In this document: one piece after another, positions 50,452-60,384 of the stretch
Layout of the letters: each line of letters begins with the position of its first letter
Numbering within the stretch: position 1 is the stretch's first letter
Source of the DNA: Brevibacterium sp. CS2
Lineage (GTDB): Bacteria > Actinomycetota > Actinomycetes > Actinomycetales > Brevibacteriaceae
DNA: 64,000 nt
Direction of reading: 5' to 3'
Assembly: GCF_005280295.1 (NCBI RefSeq)
Contig: NZ_CP040020.1
Span: 2,604,001 to 2,668,000, forward strand
The notes under the pieces: model-generated
The model's input: the letters and a program-made list of their open reading frames with translations, nothing else
What the model was told of the DNA's origin: nothing
Databases searched by the model: none
Translations under genes and position numbers: made by a program

Positions 50452-51047
50452 GTGCGGGCCCCGAGCGCGCGCAGCGCAGCCTTGAGGAGCTCCGACACGG
50501 TCGGGTCATTCAGCCCGGCGGCGGTGTCCTCGACCGCGGACTCCGCCTGGGCCTGACGCCAGCCGAGTCCGACGAGCGCGTCGACGACCTGGGCGGCGAC
50601 CGCCGGGGGCGCGGCCGGGGCGCGACCCGGTGCGGGCCGGGCGACGCTCGTGTCGATGTTCCCGGCGAGCTCGAGCATGAGCCGGGCGGCGACCTTCTTG
50701 CCGACCCCGGGCACCTTGGTCAGCGGCACCTGGTCGCCGCTCGCGATCGCGGCGCGCAGCTCGTCCGGGGACAGCACGCTGAGCACCGCGAGCGCCAGGC
50801 GGGGGCCGATCCCGGAGATCGTCTGCAGGGTCTCGAACAGGTCCCGCTCGTCCTCACCGGCGAAGCCGTAGAGGGTGAGCGAGTCCTCGCGCACGACGAG
50901 CACGGTGTGGAGATCGATCTCGGCGCCGTGGCGGGTGTCGGCGGCGAGCTGCGGGGTGACATGGACGCGGCGTCCGAGGCCGGCGGTGACGACGGTGAGG
51001 CTGTCGGCGCGGACGGAGTGCACGCGGCCGGAGATGAAGGTGATCAC
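50448..51047 (-). CDS. ruvA: Holliday junction DNA-binding subunit RuvA
   Basis: RuvA binds four-way junctions and loads RuvB. The 199-residue protein has an N-terminal OB domain ([19 protein letters not shown]), two helix-hairpin-helix motifs ([14 protein letters not shown] and [16 protein letters not shown]) and a C-terminal RuvB-contacting domain after an Ala/Pro linker. GTG at 51047 gives the standard N-terminus; upstream codons are not conserved. A 129-base gap separates it from ruvC. Confidence 0.97.
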   Translation of the reverse strand: MITFISGRVHSVRADSLTVVTAGLGRRVHVTPQLAADTRHGAEIDLHTVLVVREDSLTLYGFAGEDERDLFETLQTISGIGPRLALAVLSVLSPDELRAAIASGDQVPLTKVPGVGKKVAARLMLELAGNIDTSVARPAPGRAPAAPPAVAAQVVDALVGLGWRQAQAESAVEDTAAGLNDPTVSELLKAALRALGART

Positions 51048-51176
51048 TCGAACTCCTGTGGGAACGGATGTACGAATACGAGTGTATCCGCACCGGGTCC
51101 GCCGCACCGGTCAACCGGGCTCGGTTCGGCGCGTCACGCCGGTCGCGGGCCTCCCGCCGGGGCGCGACGCCTCACC

Positions 51177-51776
51177 TCAGCGGCGAGAGCTGCGCAGCGC
51201 GGCCGCCCACTGCTCCTGGGCCCGCGTGAGGCCGGCGCCCTGCCGGGTGGCGGCCTGCCGGGCGAGGAGGTCCTTCGTGGGGCCCGGGGTCGAGGTCGCC
51301 GCGGTCGCTCCGCGCCACAGGTGGCAGATCGCCAGCGCGAGCGCGTCGGCGGCGTCGGCCGGGGTGGGCGGGGCGTCGAGGCGGAGGATGCGGGTGACCA
51401 TGCGGGTCATCTGTTTCTTGTCCGCCCGGCCGTTGCCGGTGATCGCGGCCTTGACCTCGGAGGGCGTGTGCATCGCCACGGGGATCCCGCGGCGTGCGGC
51501 GAGCCCCATGGTGAGGCCGGACACCTGGGCCGTGCCCATGATCGTCGACACGTCGTTGCGGGCGAACACCCGCTCGATGCTCACGACATCGGGCCGGTGC
51601 TCGTCGAGCCAGGTGTCGAACGCCTCGGCGAGCGCCCCGAGCCGGACGTCCACGGAGTCGCCGGCCGGGGTGCGCACGACGTCGACCGCGACGAGCTCGG
51701 CGGTGCGGGCGGGTCGGGAGTCGATGACCCCGAGGCCGCACCGGGTGAGCCCGGGGTCGACGCCGAGGATGCGCAT
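51177..51776 (-). CDS. ruvC: Crossover junction endonuclease RuvC
   Basis: RuvC cuts Holliday junctions symmetrically. Acidic residues are seen in [29 protein letters not shown] and [17 protein letters not shown]. At 199 residues, its last 30 form a less conserved tail. The ATG at 51776 overlaps the yebC stop by one base (TGATG). The yebC-ruvC-ruvA-ruvB order is conserved in bacteria. Confidence 0.97.
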   Translation of the reverse strand: MRILGVDPGLTRCGLGVIDSRPARTAELVAVDVVRTPAGDSVDVRLGALAEAFDTWLDEHRPDVVSIERVFARNDVSTIMGTAQVSGLTMGLAARRGIPVAMHTPSEVKAAITGNGRADKKQMTRMVTRILRLDAPPTPADAADALALAICHLWRGATAATSTPGPTKDLLARQAATRQGAGLTRAQEQWAAALRSSRR

Positions 51777-52531
51777 CAGTCGGCGTCGAGCTCGGCGAGG
51801 ACCTCGTCGGAGACGTCCGCATTGGAGTACACGTTCTGCACGTCGTCGAGGTCCTCGAGGGCGTCGATGAGGGAGAACACCTTGCGCGCCGTCGCAGCGT
51901 CGAGCGGCACCTCGACATTGGCGACGAACGCGGCCTCGGCGCTGTCGTAGTCGATGCCCGCATCCTGCAGCGCGGTGCGCACCGCGACGAGGTCGGTGGC
52001 CTCGCTGATGATGTCGAAGGTCTCGCCGTGGTCCTTGACCTCCTCGGCGCCGGCGTCGAGGGTCGCCTCGAGGACGGCGTCCTCGTCGGTGCCCGCGGTC
52101 GGCACGGTGACGACGCCCTTGCGGTTGAAGTTGTAGGACACGGAGCCGGGGTCGGCCATCGACCCGCCGTTGCGGGTCACCGCGACACGGACGTCGGAGG
52201 CCGCGCGGTTGCGGTTGTCGGTGAGGCACTCGATGAGGAGGGCGACGCCGCCGGCGCCGTAGCCCTCGTACATGATCGTCTGGTAGTCGACCCCGCCGCC
52301 GTCGAGCCCGCCGCCGCGCTTGACCGCGCGCTCGATGTTGTCGTTGGGGACGGAGGACTTCTTGGCCTTCTGGATCGCGTCGTAGAGCGTCGGGTTGCCG
52401 TCGGTGTCCGGGCCGCCGTTGCGGGCTGCGACCTCGATGTTCTTCACGAGCTTGGCGAACAGCTTCCCGCGCTTGGCATCGATGGCCGCCTTCTTGTGCT
52501 TGGTCGTGGCCCATTTGGAGTGACCTGACAC
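51776..52531 (-). CDS. yebC: YebC/PmpR-family protein
   Basis: A 251-residue member of the YebC family, variously described as transcription or translation factors. The opening [20 protein letters not shown] is diagnostic, with [22 protein letters not shown] in the middle. It starts with GTG at 52531 behind AGGGAG. Whether it acts on DNA or on the ribosome cannot be told from sequence. Confidence 0.95.
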   Translation of the reverse strand: MSGHSKWATTKHKKAAIDAKRGKLFAKLVKNIEVAARNGGPDTDGNPTLYDAIQKAKKSSVPNDNIERAVKRGGGLDGGGVDYQTIMYEGYGAGGVALLIECLTDNRNRAASDVRVAVTRNGGSMADPGSVSYNFNRKGVVTVPTAGTDEDAVLEATLDAGAEEVKDHGETFDIISEATDLVAVRTALQDAGIDYDSAEAAFVANVEVPLDAATARKVFSLIDALEDLDDVQNVYSNADVSDEVLAELDAD

Positions 52532-52603
52532 TGATGTCTCCCTGCGATCGTTAGCGATGTGCGCGAGCCGCAGGGTGCGCGGCCTGCGCTTCCGGTCCGG
52601 GGT

Positions 52604-52609
52604 TCATTG
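52604..52609 (-). promoter_or_regulatory. Candidate -10 box of yebC-ruvCAB
   Basis: TACAAT, five of six consensus bases, about 70 bases before the yebC GTG in the gap after the Nudix gene. Confidence 0.45.
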
Positions 52610-52707
52610 TAGCGCCGCGGCACCGCGACACGGCCGTCGGACGCGCGGCGGATGCGTTGGGCCGGGCGCATGTGGCCGGGCAGGATGCGCTGGGCCGGAC
52701 GGCCAGG

Positions 52708-53187
52708 TCAGTCGAGCACGAGCGGCACAGCCGGTGCCGTACCCGAGCGCACGAGGTCCATGAGCTCGGTGAGGCGCGAAGGGTAGACGGTCGCCGTGGT
52801 CCGGCGCAGCTCGTCCTGGGACCACCAGCGGCCGCCGACGATCGAGCGCTTCTCGACCTCGGTCCACACGGCGTCGGCGAGGTCGAACTCGTCCTCGCTC
52901 ACGAGGCCGAAGAACACCTCGTCCTGGTGGAGGGTGCGCTCGGTGAACTCTATCACCGCCCGGCGGGTGGCGAGCGGCCCGAGCAGCTCGGCGGGCTCGC
53001 ACACGAGACCGGTCTCCTCGGCGAGCTCGCGGGCCGCGGTCTGCTGGGGCGTCTCCCCCATCTCCGCTCCCCCGCCGCAGGTGAGCCACCAGCGGCGGGA
53101 GTCGTCGTGGAGGTCGCGGGCGTGGAGGAGGAAGACCTCTCCGGCCGCGTTGAGCAGCACCACGCGGGCTGCGGTCCTGATCTTCAC
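52708..53187 (-). CDS. Nudix hydrolase
   Basis: A 159-residue enzyme with a complete Nudix box, GGGAEMGETPQQTAARELAE followed by ETGL, which binds magnesium and hydrolyses nucleoside diphosphates linked to another group. The start MKIRTAARVVLLNAAGEVFLL is typical for the NTP-pyrophosphatase/MutT-like subgroup; the substrate is unknown. The ATG at 53187 overlaps the stop of the phosphatidyltransferase gene as ATGA. Confidence 0.92.
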   Translation of the reverse strand: MKIRTAARVVLLNAAGEVFLLHARDLHDDSRRWWLTCGGGAEMGETPQQTAARELAEETGLVCEPAELLGPLATRRAVIEFTERTLHQDEVFFGLVSEDEFDLADAVWTEVEKRSIVGGRWWSQDELRRTTATVYPSRLTELMDLVRSGTAPAVPLVLD

Positions 53188-53804
53188 CGGTCGTCCTCCT
53201 CATGGGCGAGCTGGCGGTGGACGGCGACGATGCGCTGGCCGATGGTGATCGAGCACAGCACCATGAGCACGGCGAGGGCGACGGTGAGCACGACGTCGGG
53301 GAGACCGAGCCCGACGAGGCCGGTGACGACGAGGGTGACGAGGAGGCGGTCGGCCCGCTCGGCGATCCCGCCGGCCGCCGTCACGCCCAGGCCTTCGGCC
53401 TTGGCTCGGACGTAGGACACGATCGAGCCGGTGACGAGCACGCCGAGTGCGAGCAGCGCGGTGAGCGGGTCCTCGGCACCGAGGAAGTACCACAGGGCGA
53501 TGCCGACGAACACCGCGGAGTCGGCGAACCGGTCGAGGGTCGAGTCGAGGAACGCGCCCCAGGTCGAGCGGCGGTCCGCGAGGCGGGCCATGATGCCGTC
53601 GAGCATGTCGCCGAACACGAAGAAGGTGATGACGACGGTGCCCCAGAACAGGTGCCCGAAGGGGTAGCCGAGCAGCGCCCCGGCGCACACGCCGAGGGTG
53701 CCGATGACCGTCACCGCATCCGGGGTCAGGCCGATCCGCAGGAGCAGCCGGGCCACCGGGGTGAAGAGCGCGGTGAACGCCCGGCGGGCGATGCTGTTGA
53801 GCAT
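53184..53804 (-). CDS. pgsA: CDP-alcohol phosphatidyltransferase, probable phosphatidylinositol-phosphate synthase
   Basis: A 206-residue polytopic membrane enzyme. The catalytic signature spans FGDMLDGIMARLADRRS and FLDSTLDRFAD, giving the DG..AR...G...D...D pattern of the family. Its locus (thrS, HIT gene, then this gene) corresponds to that of mycobacterial PgsA1, which makes phosphatidylinositol phosphate from CDP-diacylglycerol and inositol phosphate, so that function is likely. The mannosyltransferase and acyltransferase genes that follow pgsA in mycobacteria are missing. ATG at 53804. Confidence 0.85.
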   Translation of the reverse strand: MLNSIARRAFTALFTPVARLLLRIGLTPDAVTVIGTLGVCAGALLGYPFGHLFWGTVVITFFVFGDMLDGIMARLADRRSTWGAFLDSTLDRFADSAVFVGIALWYFLGAEDPLTALLALGVLVTGSIVSYVRAKAEGLGVTAAGGIAERADRLLVTLVVTGLVGLGLPDVVLTVALAVLMVLCSITIGQRIVAVHRQLAHEEDDR

Positions 53805-53808
53805 CCGC

Positions 53809-55857
53809 TCAGTCCTGTTCTCCGGTGCCGGGGGCCCCGTCGGCAGCGGGGGCCCTCGAGCCGGGAGCGAACACGCGGGACCACCAGTCGAGCACGGCCT
53901 CGAAGCGCTGGATCCGGTGCCGGGGGCGGCCGGACCGGGACAGCTCGTGGTTCTCCCCGGGGAAGACGAGGAGCTCGCTGGGCACCCCGGCGCGCTGGAG
54001 CGCGGCGAAGTACTGCTGGGCCTGCTCGAGCGGGCAGCGGTGGTCGAGCTCGGAGTGCATGACGAGGGTCGGGGTGCGGACTGCGGGGACCCGGCCGAGC
54101 GGCGACTGCCGGGCGATCTCCTCGGGGTCCGTGCCGGTGTACCCCTCGGAGAAGAAGCGGCCGATGTCGGAGGTGCCGATGAAGCTCTGCGGGACGAGGT
54201 AGCCGCGCTCGACGATCGCACCGGCGAACCGCTGGTCGGACCCGATGATCATCGCGGTGAGGTAGCCGCCGTAGGAACCGCCCTGGATCCCCAGGCGTTC
54301 CGGGTCGAGCTGCGGGTGGGCCACGAGAGCGGCCTCGAGCACGGCGAGGACGTCCGCCGCAGCGGGGTCGGCGAGGTCGCCCTGGACCGCCGCACCCCAG
54401 GCGCGCCCGCGGCCGTGGGAGCCGCGGGGGTTGCTCCACACGACGCCGTACCCGGCCTCGACGAGCACCTGCGTCTCGTCGAACAGGGCGTGCGAGTACT
54501 GGGCGAAGGGCCCGCCGTGGATGTTGAGGATCACGGGGAAGGGTCCCTCGCCGCGCGGCATCGCGACCCAGCCGTGGATCTCGCCGAGCGGGCTGTCGGC
54601 GGCGATCGGGGTCGGGATCACCGGGTCGGCGATCCGGCTGAGCGCGGTGAGCGCCTGCGGGGCCGAATCCCGGCTGCCGAGCCGGTGGACCTCCCCGGCG
54701 CTCGCCGGGGTCCCGGCGGTGTAGACGAGGGAGCCGTCGGGCAGCTCGACGAGGCCGTCGACCACGTGGTCGGCCGGGGTGAGCGGGTCGAGGTCCGCGG
54801 CCGTCGACGGAGTGCTGGTCCCGTCGATCGGGATGCGCACGATGCGCTGCGCGCCGTCGGAGACGGTGACCGCGAGGACGGAGCCCTGCCGGGACAGGGC
54901 GGGGGCGATGTCGGCGAGCTCGACGCTCTCCTCGTCGGTGAGCCGCACGGTGGTCCCGGTGGCACGGTCGTGGCGATGGAGGCCGAGGGTCCGGGCGACG
55001 AAGTCGGTCGCGCCGCCGGCTCGGGAGCTCGCGGTGAAGAGGAGGGTGGAGTCGTCGAGCCAGAGGTGATGCGACACCGCGACGTCGCCGAGGTCGAGCG
55101 GGGTCGCCTCCTGTTCGCCCACGAGCCAGACGGTCGAGCGGGTGTCGACGTCCGCGTCGCCGGAGGGCACGTCGGCGATGACGCTGAGCACGCTGCCGGA
55201 CGGCGAGTACTGCGGGTCGCGGACGTCGCCGGCGGGTGCGGGCAGGCGCTGCGGCTCCGGCACGTCCTCGGCCCCGAGCAGGCCGGTGGTGTCCGTGGCG
55301 TCGTCCGCTGCGGCAGGCGCCGGGCCGGCGGCAGGTGCGGTGAGGGGGGTGAGGAACAGCCGGGCCGGGCGGTCGAGCACGTAGCCGACCCCGTTCGAGA
55401 GGTACTTCGCCCGCGTGATGCGGCGCGGCGCCTCGGCCTCGGGTCCGATGTCCGGGTCGGTGCCGTAGCGGCCGGGTTCGGGCTCGCGAGCGACCCAGGC
55501 GGCCGCCGCGCCGTCGGGGCGCAGCGCGAACGCGCTGACGCCCAGAGGTGCGTCCGTGACGGGACGGGCCTCCCCGGTCCCGGTGGCGATGTGGAGCTGC
55601 GGGCGCGCGTCCCGGGCGGCGCGGAGGAGTCCCGCGGCCCGCCCGGCGAAGCGCAGTGCGCTGTCGTGCCAGCCGTGGGTGACCCGCTCCGGGGCGGCCC
55701 CGGGCCGGTCGGGATCGACGGCGAAGAGCTGGGACAGGGTGGTGTCGGAGTCCGGGTGCGGGCGGGCGATCTCGACGAGCACCGTCGCGGGGTCGTGCGG
55801 GGAGCGGACCGGATGGGTGACGGTGTGGAGGTGGGCGACGTCGGAGAGCTTCATCAT
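53809..55857 (-). CDS. S9-family serine peptidase (prolyl oligopeptidase-like)
   Basis: A 682-residue cytoplasmic peptidase. A beta-propeller-like N-terminal two thirds precede an alpha/beta-hydrolase domain with the nucleophile in GIQGGSYGGYLTAM, the acid in VMHSELDHRCPLEQ and His in FPGENHELSRSG. This fits acylaminoacyl-peptidase / dipeptidyl-peptidase-type S9C enzymes, which remove residues from short peptides. No signal peptide. The first of two ATGs (55857) makes an ATGA overlap with the HIT gene. It is inserted between HIT and pgsA, which are adjacent in mycobacteria. Confidence 0.9.
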   Translation of the reverse strand: MMKLSDVAHLHTVTHPVRSPHDPATVLVEIARPHPDSDTTLSQLFAVDPDRPGAAPERVTHGWHDSALRFAGRAAGLLRAARDARPQLHIATGTGEARPVTDAPLGVSAFALRPDGAAAAWVAREPEPGRYGTDPDIGPEAEAPRRITRAKYLSNGVGYVLDRPARLFLTPLTAPAAGPAPAAADDATDTTGLLGAEDVPEPQRLPAPAGDVRDPQYSPSGSVLSVIADVPSGDADVDTRSTVWLVGEQEATPLDLGDVAVSHHLWLDDSTLLFTASSRAGGATDFVARTLGLHRHDRATGTTVRLTDEESVELADIAPALSRQGSVLAVTVSDGAQRIVRIPIDGTSTPSTAADLDPLTPADHVVDGLVELPDGSLVYTAGTPASAGEVHRLGSRDSAPQALTALSRIADPVIPTPIAADSPLGEIHGWVAMPRGEGPFPVILNIHGGPFAQYSHALFDETQVLVEAGYGVVWSNPRGSHGRGRAWGAAVQGDLADPAAADVLAVLEAALVAHPQLDPERLGIQGGSYGGYLTAMIIGSDQRFAGAIVERGYLVPQSFIGTSDIGRFFSEGYTGTDPEEIARQSPLGRVPAVRTPTLVMHSELDHRCPLEQAQQYFAALQRAGVPSELLVFPGENHELSRSGRPRHRIQRFEAVLDWWSRVFAPGSRAPAADGAPGTGEQD

Positions 55858-56471
55858 CGGTTCCACGCCTCCGCGAACAGCTGCTGCACCTGGGAGTGGA
55901 CCTGGGGCAGCGCCTTCGTCTGCGCGACGATCGGCAGGAAGTTCGCATCGCCGATCCAGCGCGGCACAAGGTGCTGGTGGAGGTGCGCGGCGATCCCGGC
56001 GCCGGCGAGCTGGCCCTGATTCATCCCGATGTTGAAGCCGTCCGGGCCGGACACCGCGCGCACGACGCGCATCGCCTGCTGGGTGAATTCTGCGAGTTCG
56101 ATGGTTTCCTCCGGGGTGAGGTCGGTGTAGTCCGCGACGTGGCGGTAGGGGCAGACGAGGAGGTGGCCGGGGTTGTACGGGTAGAGATTGAGGATCGCAT
56201 ACACCGTGGTGCCGCGGGCGACGATGAGCGCATCCTCGTCGGACTTCTCCGGGGCCAGGCAGAAGGGGCAGGCGTGTTCGGTCGCGTCGGCCGGCTTGTC
56301 CTGCCCCCCGATGTAGACCATGCGGTGCGGGGTCCACAGGCGCTGCAGGCCGTCCGGCTCACCGGGGAAGCCGGCGGCCGCCTCGGGCTCGGGGATCCCC
56401 GGGGATGCGTGGGATGCGGCAGTCCGGTCCGCGGGGTCCGCGGCAGGCTGCTCAGGGCTGCTGCCGCTCAT
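55854..56471 (-). CDS. HIT-domain protein, probable Ap4A phosphorylase type
   Basis: A 205-residue histidine-triad nucleotide hydrolase/phosphorylase. The core includes CPFCLAPEKSDEDALIV, LNLYPYNPGHLLVCPYRHV and the triad AHLHQHLVPRW. The Rv2613c protein at the same locus in M. tuberculosis is known to phosphorolyse Ap4A, making that the best guess. The first 45 residues are unconserved. It starts with ATG one base after the thrS stop and is coupled to the S9 peptidase. Confidence 0.9.
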   Translation of the reverse strand: MSGSSPEQPAADPADRTAASHASPGIPEPEAAAGFPGEPDGLQRLWTPHRMVYIGGQDKPADATEHACPFCLAPEKSDEDALIVARGTTVYAILNLYPYNPGHLLVCPYRHVADYTDLTPEETIELAEFTQQAMRVVRAVSGPDGFNIGMNQGQLAGAGIAAHLHQHLVPRWIGDANFLPIVAQTKALPQVHSQVQQLFAEAWNR

Positions 56472-56472
56472 G

Positions 56473-58473
56473 TCAGACCTGCGCCTTCGTCGCGATCGCC
56501 TCGGTGATCATCTCGACCGCCCGGTCCACCGGCACCCCGTTCTCCTGGCTGCCGTCGCGGTACCGGAACGACACGGCGCCGGCCTCCTGGTCCTCACCGC
56601 CGGCGATGAGGATGTAGGGGACCTTCTCCTTGGTCGCGGTGCGGATCTTCTTCGGCATCCGGTCGTCGGAGTCGTCGACCTCGACCCGCACCCCTGCGGC
56701 CCGCAGGCGCGCGGCGATGTCCTCGAGGTAGGGCACGAAGGGCTCGGCGACGGGGACGCCGACGACCTGGACGGGGGCGAGCCAGACCGGGAACGCAGCG
56801 GCGTAGTGCTCGACGAGCACGCCCATGAAGCGCTCGATGGAGCCGAACTTCGCAGAGTGGATCATCACCGGCTGCTTGCGGGTGCCGTCGGAGGCCTGGT
56901 ACTCGAGGCCGAACCGCTCGGGCTGGTTGAAGTCGTACTGGATCGTCGACATCTGCCAGGTGCGGCCGATCGCGTCGCGCGCCTGCACGGACACCTTGGG
57001 GCCGTAGTAGGCCGCGCCGCCGGGATCCGGGACGAGTTCGAGCCCGGTCTCCGAGCACACCTCCTCGAGCACCGCGGTGGCCTTCGCCCACTGCTCGTCG
57101 GAGCCGATGAACTTGTCGCTCTCCGGATCACGCGTCGAGAGCTCGAGGAAGAAGTCGTCGAGCCCGAAGTCGCGGAGCAGATCGAGGATGAAGTCGAGGA
57201 GGTGACGGATCTCGTCAGGTGCCTGCTCCTCGGTGACGTAGGAGTGGGAGTCGTCCTGGGCGAAGCCGCGCACGCGGGTGAGGCCGTGGATGACGCCGGA
57301 CTTCTCGTAGCGGTAGACGTGCCCGAACTCGAACAGGCGCATCGGCAGCTCGCGGTAGGACCGGCCGCGGGAGCGGAAGATCAGGTTGTGCATCGGGCAG
57401 TTCATGGCCTTGAGGTAGTACTCCATGCCCGGCTTGACGACGGTGCCGTCGGCGTCGACGACCTCGTCGACGGTCATCGGCGGGAACATCGTGTCCGCGT
57501 AGTACGGGAGGTGGCCCGAGGTGTGGAAGAGCTCCTCCTTGGAGATGTGCGGGGTGCCGACGTACTCGAAGCCGGCCTCGACGTGCCGGCGGCGGACGTA
57601 GTCCTCCATCTCGCGCTTGACGATGCCGCCCTTGGGGTGGAACACGGGCAGGCCGGAGCCGATCTCGTCGGGGAAGGAGTAGAGGTCGAGCTCAGTGCCG
57701 AGCTTGCGGTGGTCGCGCTTCTCCGCCTCGGCGATGCGATGCTGGTAGGCCTTGAGGTCGTCCTTCGACGCCCAGGCGGTGCCGTAGACGCGCTGCAGGG
57801 TGTCGTTGGCCTGGTCGCCGCGCCAGTAGGCGGCCGAGGACTTCGTCACGGCGAAGCCGTTGCCGATGAGCTTGGTGCTCGGCAGGTGGGGCCCGCGGCA
57901 CAGGTCCTCCCACACGACCTCGCCCTTGCGATTGCGGTTCTCGTAGATCGTGAGCTCGCCGGCACCGACCTCGACGGAGGCCTCGGCGTCCTGGCCGGCA
58001 TTGCCCTTGTCCGCGACGAGCTCGAGCTTGAAGGGTTCGTCGGCGAGGCGGGTGCGGGCCTCCTCGTCGCTGACGGCGACGCGGTGGAAGGTCTGCCCCT
58101 CCTTGACGATGCGCTGCGCGCGCTTCTCGATGGCCTTGAGATCCTCGGGGGTGAAGGGCTCGCCGACCTGGAAGTCGTAGTAGAAGCCGTCGGTGATGTA
58201 GGGGCCGATGCCCAGGCGGGTGCCGGGGAAGAGCTCCTGCACCGACTGCGCGATGACGTGCGCCGCGGAGTGGCGCAGGATGTCGAGGCCGTCCTGGTCG
58301 GCGAGCGTGATGGGAGCGATCGAATCGCCGGCCGTGAGCTCGCGGTGGAGGTCGGCGGGTGCACCATTCAACCGGATCGCGATGACCTCCGGGCGGTCCG
58401 CGTAGACCGCGGCCCCGGTCATCCCCTCCTCGAACGGGATGTCGGATCCGTCGAGATGAATGGTGTCTGACAC
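56473..58473 (-). CDS. thrS: Threonyl-tRNA synthetase
   Basis: ThrS charges tRNA(Thr). The 666-residue protein has a TGS-like start, an editing domain with [15 protein letters not shown], the class II core with the zinc ligands near [12 protein letters not shown] and motif 2 in [16 protein letters not shown], and an anticodon-binding C-terminus. It starts with GTG at 58473 behind GAGGAG. The thrS-HIT-pgsA neighbourhood is typical of actinobacteria. Confidence 0.97.
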   Translation of the reverse strand: MSDTIHLDGSDIPFEEGMTGAAVYADRPEVIAIRLNGAPADLHRELTAGDSIAPITLADQDGLDILRHSAAHVIAQSVQELFPGTRLGIGPYITDGFYYDFQVGEPFTPEDLKAIEKRAQRIVKEGQTFHRVAVSDEEARTRLADEPFKLELVADKGNAGQDAEASVEVGAGELTIYENRNRKGEVVWEDLCRGPHLPSTKLIGNGFAVTKSSAAYWRGDQANDTLQRVYGTAWASKDDLKAYQHRIAEAEKRDHRKLGTELDLYSFPDEIGSGLPVFHPKGGIVKREMEDYVRRRHVEAGFEYVGTPHISKEELFHTSGHLPYYADTMFPPMTVDEVVDADGTVVKPGMEYYLKAMNCPMHNLIFRSRGRSYRELPMRLFEFGHVYRYEKSGVIHGLTRVRGFAQDDSHSYVTEEQAPDEIRHLLDFILDLLRDFGLDDFFLELSTRDPESDKFIGSDEQWAKATAVLEEVCSETGLELVPDPGGAAYYGPKVSVQARDAIGRTWQMSTIQYDFNQPERFGLEYQASDGTRKQPVMIHSAKFGSIERFMGVLVEHYAAAFPVWLAPVQVVGVPVAEPFVPYLEDIAARLRAAGVRVEVDDSDDRMPKKIRTATKEKVPYILIAGGEDQEAGAVSFRYRDGSQENGVPVDRAVEMITEAIATKAQV

Positions 58474-58528
58474 TGCGGAGCTCCTCGGTCTGGCGGTTTC
58501 TGGTGTGTCGTGCGAACGCGTAGTGCAG

Positions 58529-58534
58529 TCTATA
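58529..58534 (-). promoter_or_regulatory. Candidate -10 box of thrS
   Basis: TATAGA, about 55 bases before the thrS start. The -35 is indistinct, and no T-box leader is seen. Confidence 0.4.
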
Positions 58535-58637
58535 TCGTGCCCCGGACATCGGACGGCTCACCGAGGGGATTCCGAGTGATGCGGCGATGGTCGGGGGGCC
58601 GCTGCGGGGTGATCGGCGGCGGGAGAGCGGACGGCGT

Positions 58638-58673
58638 GGGGCCGCCCGCTCCCCGGAGGGAGTGGACGGCCCC
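58638..58673 (-). terminator. Terminator hairpin of the DUF4190-like gene
   Basis: Outer arms GGGGCCG and CGGCCCC, with inner CGCTCCC/GGGAGTG pairing, 18 bases past the stop codon. This is the strongest hairpin in the gap before thrS. Confidence 0.6.
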
Positions 58674-58690
58674 GGCGGGCGCAGCGGTGG

Positions 58691-59866
58691 TCAGCCGCGG
58701 GTGAAGATGTACGGGTTGCCGATGCCCTGGTCGGAGTTGCTGATCGCGACCGAGAGCTCGATCGAGTCGATGTCGGCCTCCGGCACCATGAAGCCCATGA
58801 CGAAGGTCTCCGACTCGCCGGCCGGCACGGGGGCGAAGGACAGCCCGCCGTCGTACTCGGCGCCGTTGAAGACGTCCTCGCAGGTGCCGCCCGAGTAGGT
58901 GCATTCGATCAGCGGGAAGCCGGGGTCGAACTCCTCGCCGGAGGTGTTGTCGATGGTGAACTCGACGCGGGCGATCTCACCGCCGGTCGCCGGGGCGGAG
59001 AACTCCTCGACCTTGTCCGCGCCGACGGAAGCACTCATCGTCACACCGTCGGTGAGGGTGACGCCCTCGCCCGATGCCGGGGGTGCGGCGTCCTCGGTCT
59101 CCTCGGGAGCCGCTGCGGTCGATTCCTCGACGGGTTCGCTGGGCTCCTGCGCGGGGTCGCTGTTCGGGTCGGCCGGCGCAGTGCTGGCGGCGCCGGTGCT
59201 CGACTGCTCCACCTGGTCGACGAACCAGAAGGTGCTCGCGATCGCGAGGACGATGGAGAGCACGATGGCCAATGCACCGAGGATGAGACCGGTGATGCTC
59301 AGGCCCTTGTTCGTGGCCTTGCCCTTCTTGGCGGCGTTGAGGCCGACGAAGCCGAAGATCACGGCGACGATGCCGACGACGAGGGCGAAGATGCCGATGA
59401 AGATGCCCGCGATCGGGATGAGTGCGCCGAAGGAGCTCAGCAGGGCGAGGATGCCGGCGATGAGGGCGAGGATGCCCCAGATGTTGCGTGCCTTGGGGTC
59501 GCCGCCGCCGTAGCCGTAACCGGAGTTGTAGGGGTCGTTGCCGTCGTAGGCGGGACTGAACTGGTCGCTGCCGTAGGCCTGCGGGCCGCTGCCGTAGCCC
59601 TGCTGGTCATATCCCTGCTGCCCGTAGCCCTGCTGGTCGCCGTAGCCACCGGCGGCCTGGTACTCGGGCTGGCTGCCGTACTGGTCGCCGTAGCCGCCGG
59701 GCTGCGAGCCGTAGCCCTGCTGATCGCCGTAGCCGCCGGGCTGCGAGCCGTACTGCGGAGCCTGGTAGCCCTGGTCGGAGCCGTAGGAGCCGCCGGCCTG
59801 AGGATCGGGCTGGTTGCCGTACGGATTGTTCGGATCAGAGCCGTAGGGGTTCTGAGGTGAGGACAT
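58691..59866 (-). CDS. Tyr/Gly/Gln-rich membrane protein with DUF4190- and DUF4352-like parts
   Basis: A 391-residue membrane protein. Residues about 1-120 are a repetitive, disordered Gly/Tyr/Gln/Ser/Pro segment (units such as [13 protein letters not shown]). Two or three hydrophobic helices follow ([53 protein letters not shown]), then an acidic Ser/Thr/Pro linker and a C-terminal beta domain ([17 protein letters not shown]) with two cysteines that may form an external disulfide. The layout resembles actinobacterial DUF4190 proteins fused to a DUF4352-like exported domain. Function is unknown. ATG at 59866. Confidence 0.85.
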   Translation of the reverse strand: MSSPQNPYGSDPNNPYGNQPDPQAGGSYGSDQGYQAPQYGSQPGGYGDQQGYGSQPGGYGDQYGSQPEYQAAGGYGDQQGYGQQGYDQQGYGSGPQAYGSDQFSPAYDGNDPYNSGYGYGGGDPKARNIWGILALIAGILALLSSFGALIPIAGIFIGIFALVVGIVAVIFGFVGLNAAKKGKATNKGLSITGLILGALAIVLSIVLAIASTFWFVDQVEQSSTGAASTAPADPNSDPAQEPSEPVEESTAAAPEETEDAAPPASGEGVTLTDGVTMSASVGADKVEEFSAPATGGEIARVEFTIDNTSGEEFDPGFPLIECTYSGGTCEDVFNGAEYDGGLSFAPVPAGESETFVMGFMVPEADIDSIELSVAISNSDQGIGNPYIFTRG

Positions 59867-59924
59867 CGTTGCGCCTGCACTTTCTGCGTTCGCAGGGATG
59901 ATTCGTGATCGTGACAGATCCAGG
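59867..59924. other. Upstream region of the DUF4190-like gene
   Basis: Contains the weak GCAGG ribosome binding site; no firm promoter is recognised. The decayed segment begins just to the right. Confidence 0.4.
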
Positions 59925-60384
59925 TTAGCGGCAGTCCCGGGGAATCCGTGCCACCGTCCGTTCCAATTCGAGAACAACATGCATTCCGAATCGGCACGCG
60001 ACCGTTCCGAACCGGCAGGTGACCGGTCGTCGGCGCCGGAGCGTGCCATCTCCACACTCTGTGCGCTGTCCGTGCTCACAGCCGTGGGGTGCTGCTGCGC
60101 GCGCCTCGAGAACCGTGATCGGCTGGGTGCCGTCGAAGGGCGTCCGGCGCCAGTCGCCACCCACAGCGGTGAGCTCGAAACCGGCGCGCTCCAGCTGTGC
60201 GGTCAGGACATCGTGGTCGTGGAACATCAGTTCCAGCTCTTCGACGATCTGCTCGTCGGTGATCTCGCGGTGGGTGTGGGTACCCTTGAGCCCCTGGCCC
60301 GGGTCGAGCTCGCGGGTCGTAGTCGACCGTCGGCCACGAGCCGACCCGCGGAAAGCACACCGTCTCCTCGAGGTTCAGGCCCGT
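59925..60384 (-). pseudogene. Decayed C-terminal fragment, possibly SAM-dependent methyltransferase
   Basis: One minus-strand frame reads LDPGQGLKGTHTHREITDEQ, continues to [20 protein letters not shown] and ends [13 protein letters not shown]. This is the style of the C-terminal end of class I methyltransferases. Upstream the similarity seems to change frame near 60300 (a WPTVDYDPRARPG stretch lies in another frame), and no catalytic SAM motif remains. Assignment is tentative. Confidence 0.35.

Noticed and set aside
51066..51114. LexA box or promoter before ruvA (TTGACC and TACACT words, ATAC-GAGT-GTAT palindrome)
   Set aside because: Spacing between the hexamers is 22 bases and the palindrome does not match the actinobacterial LexA consensus; evidence is too weak to annotate.
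58474..58600. T-box leader of thrS
   Set aside because: No T-box sequence, specifier stem or terminator/antiterminator pair could be seen.
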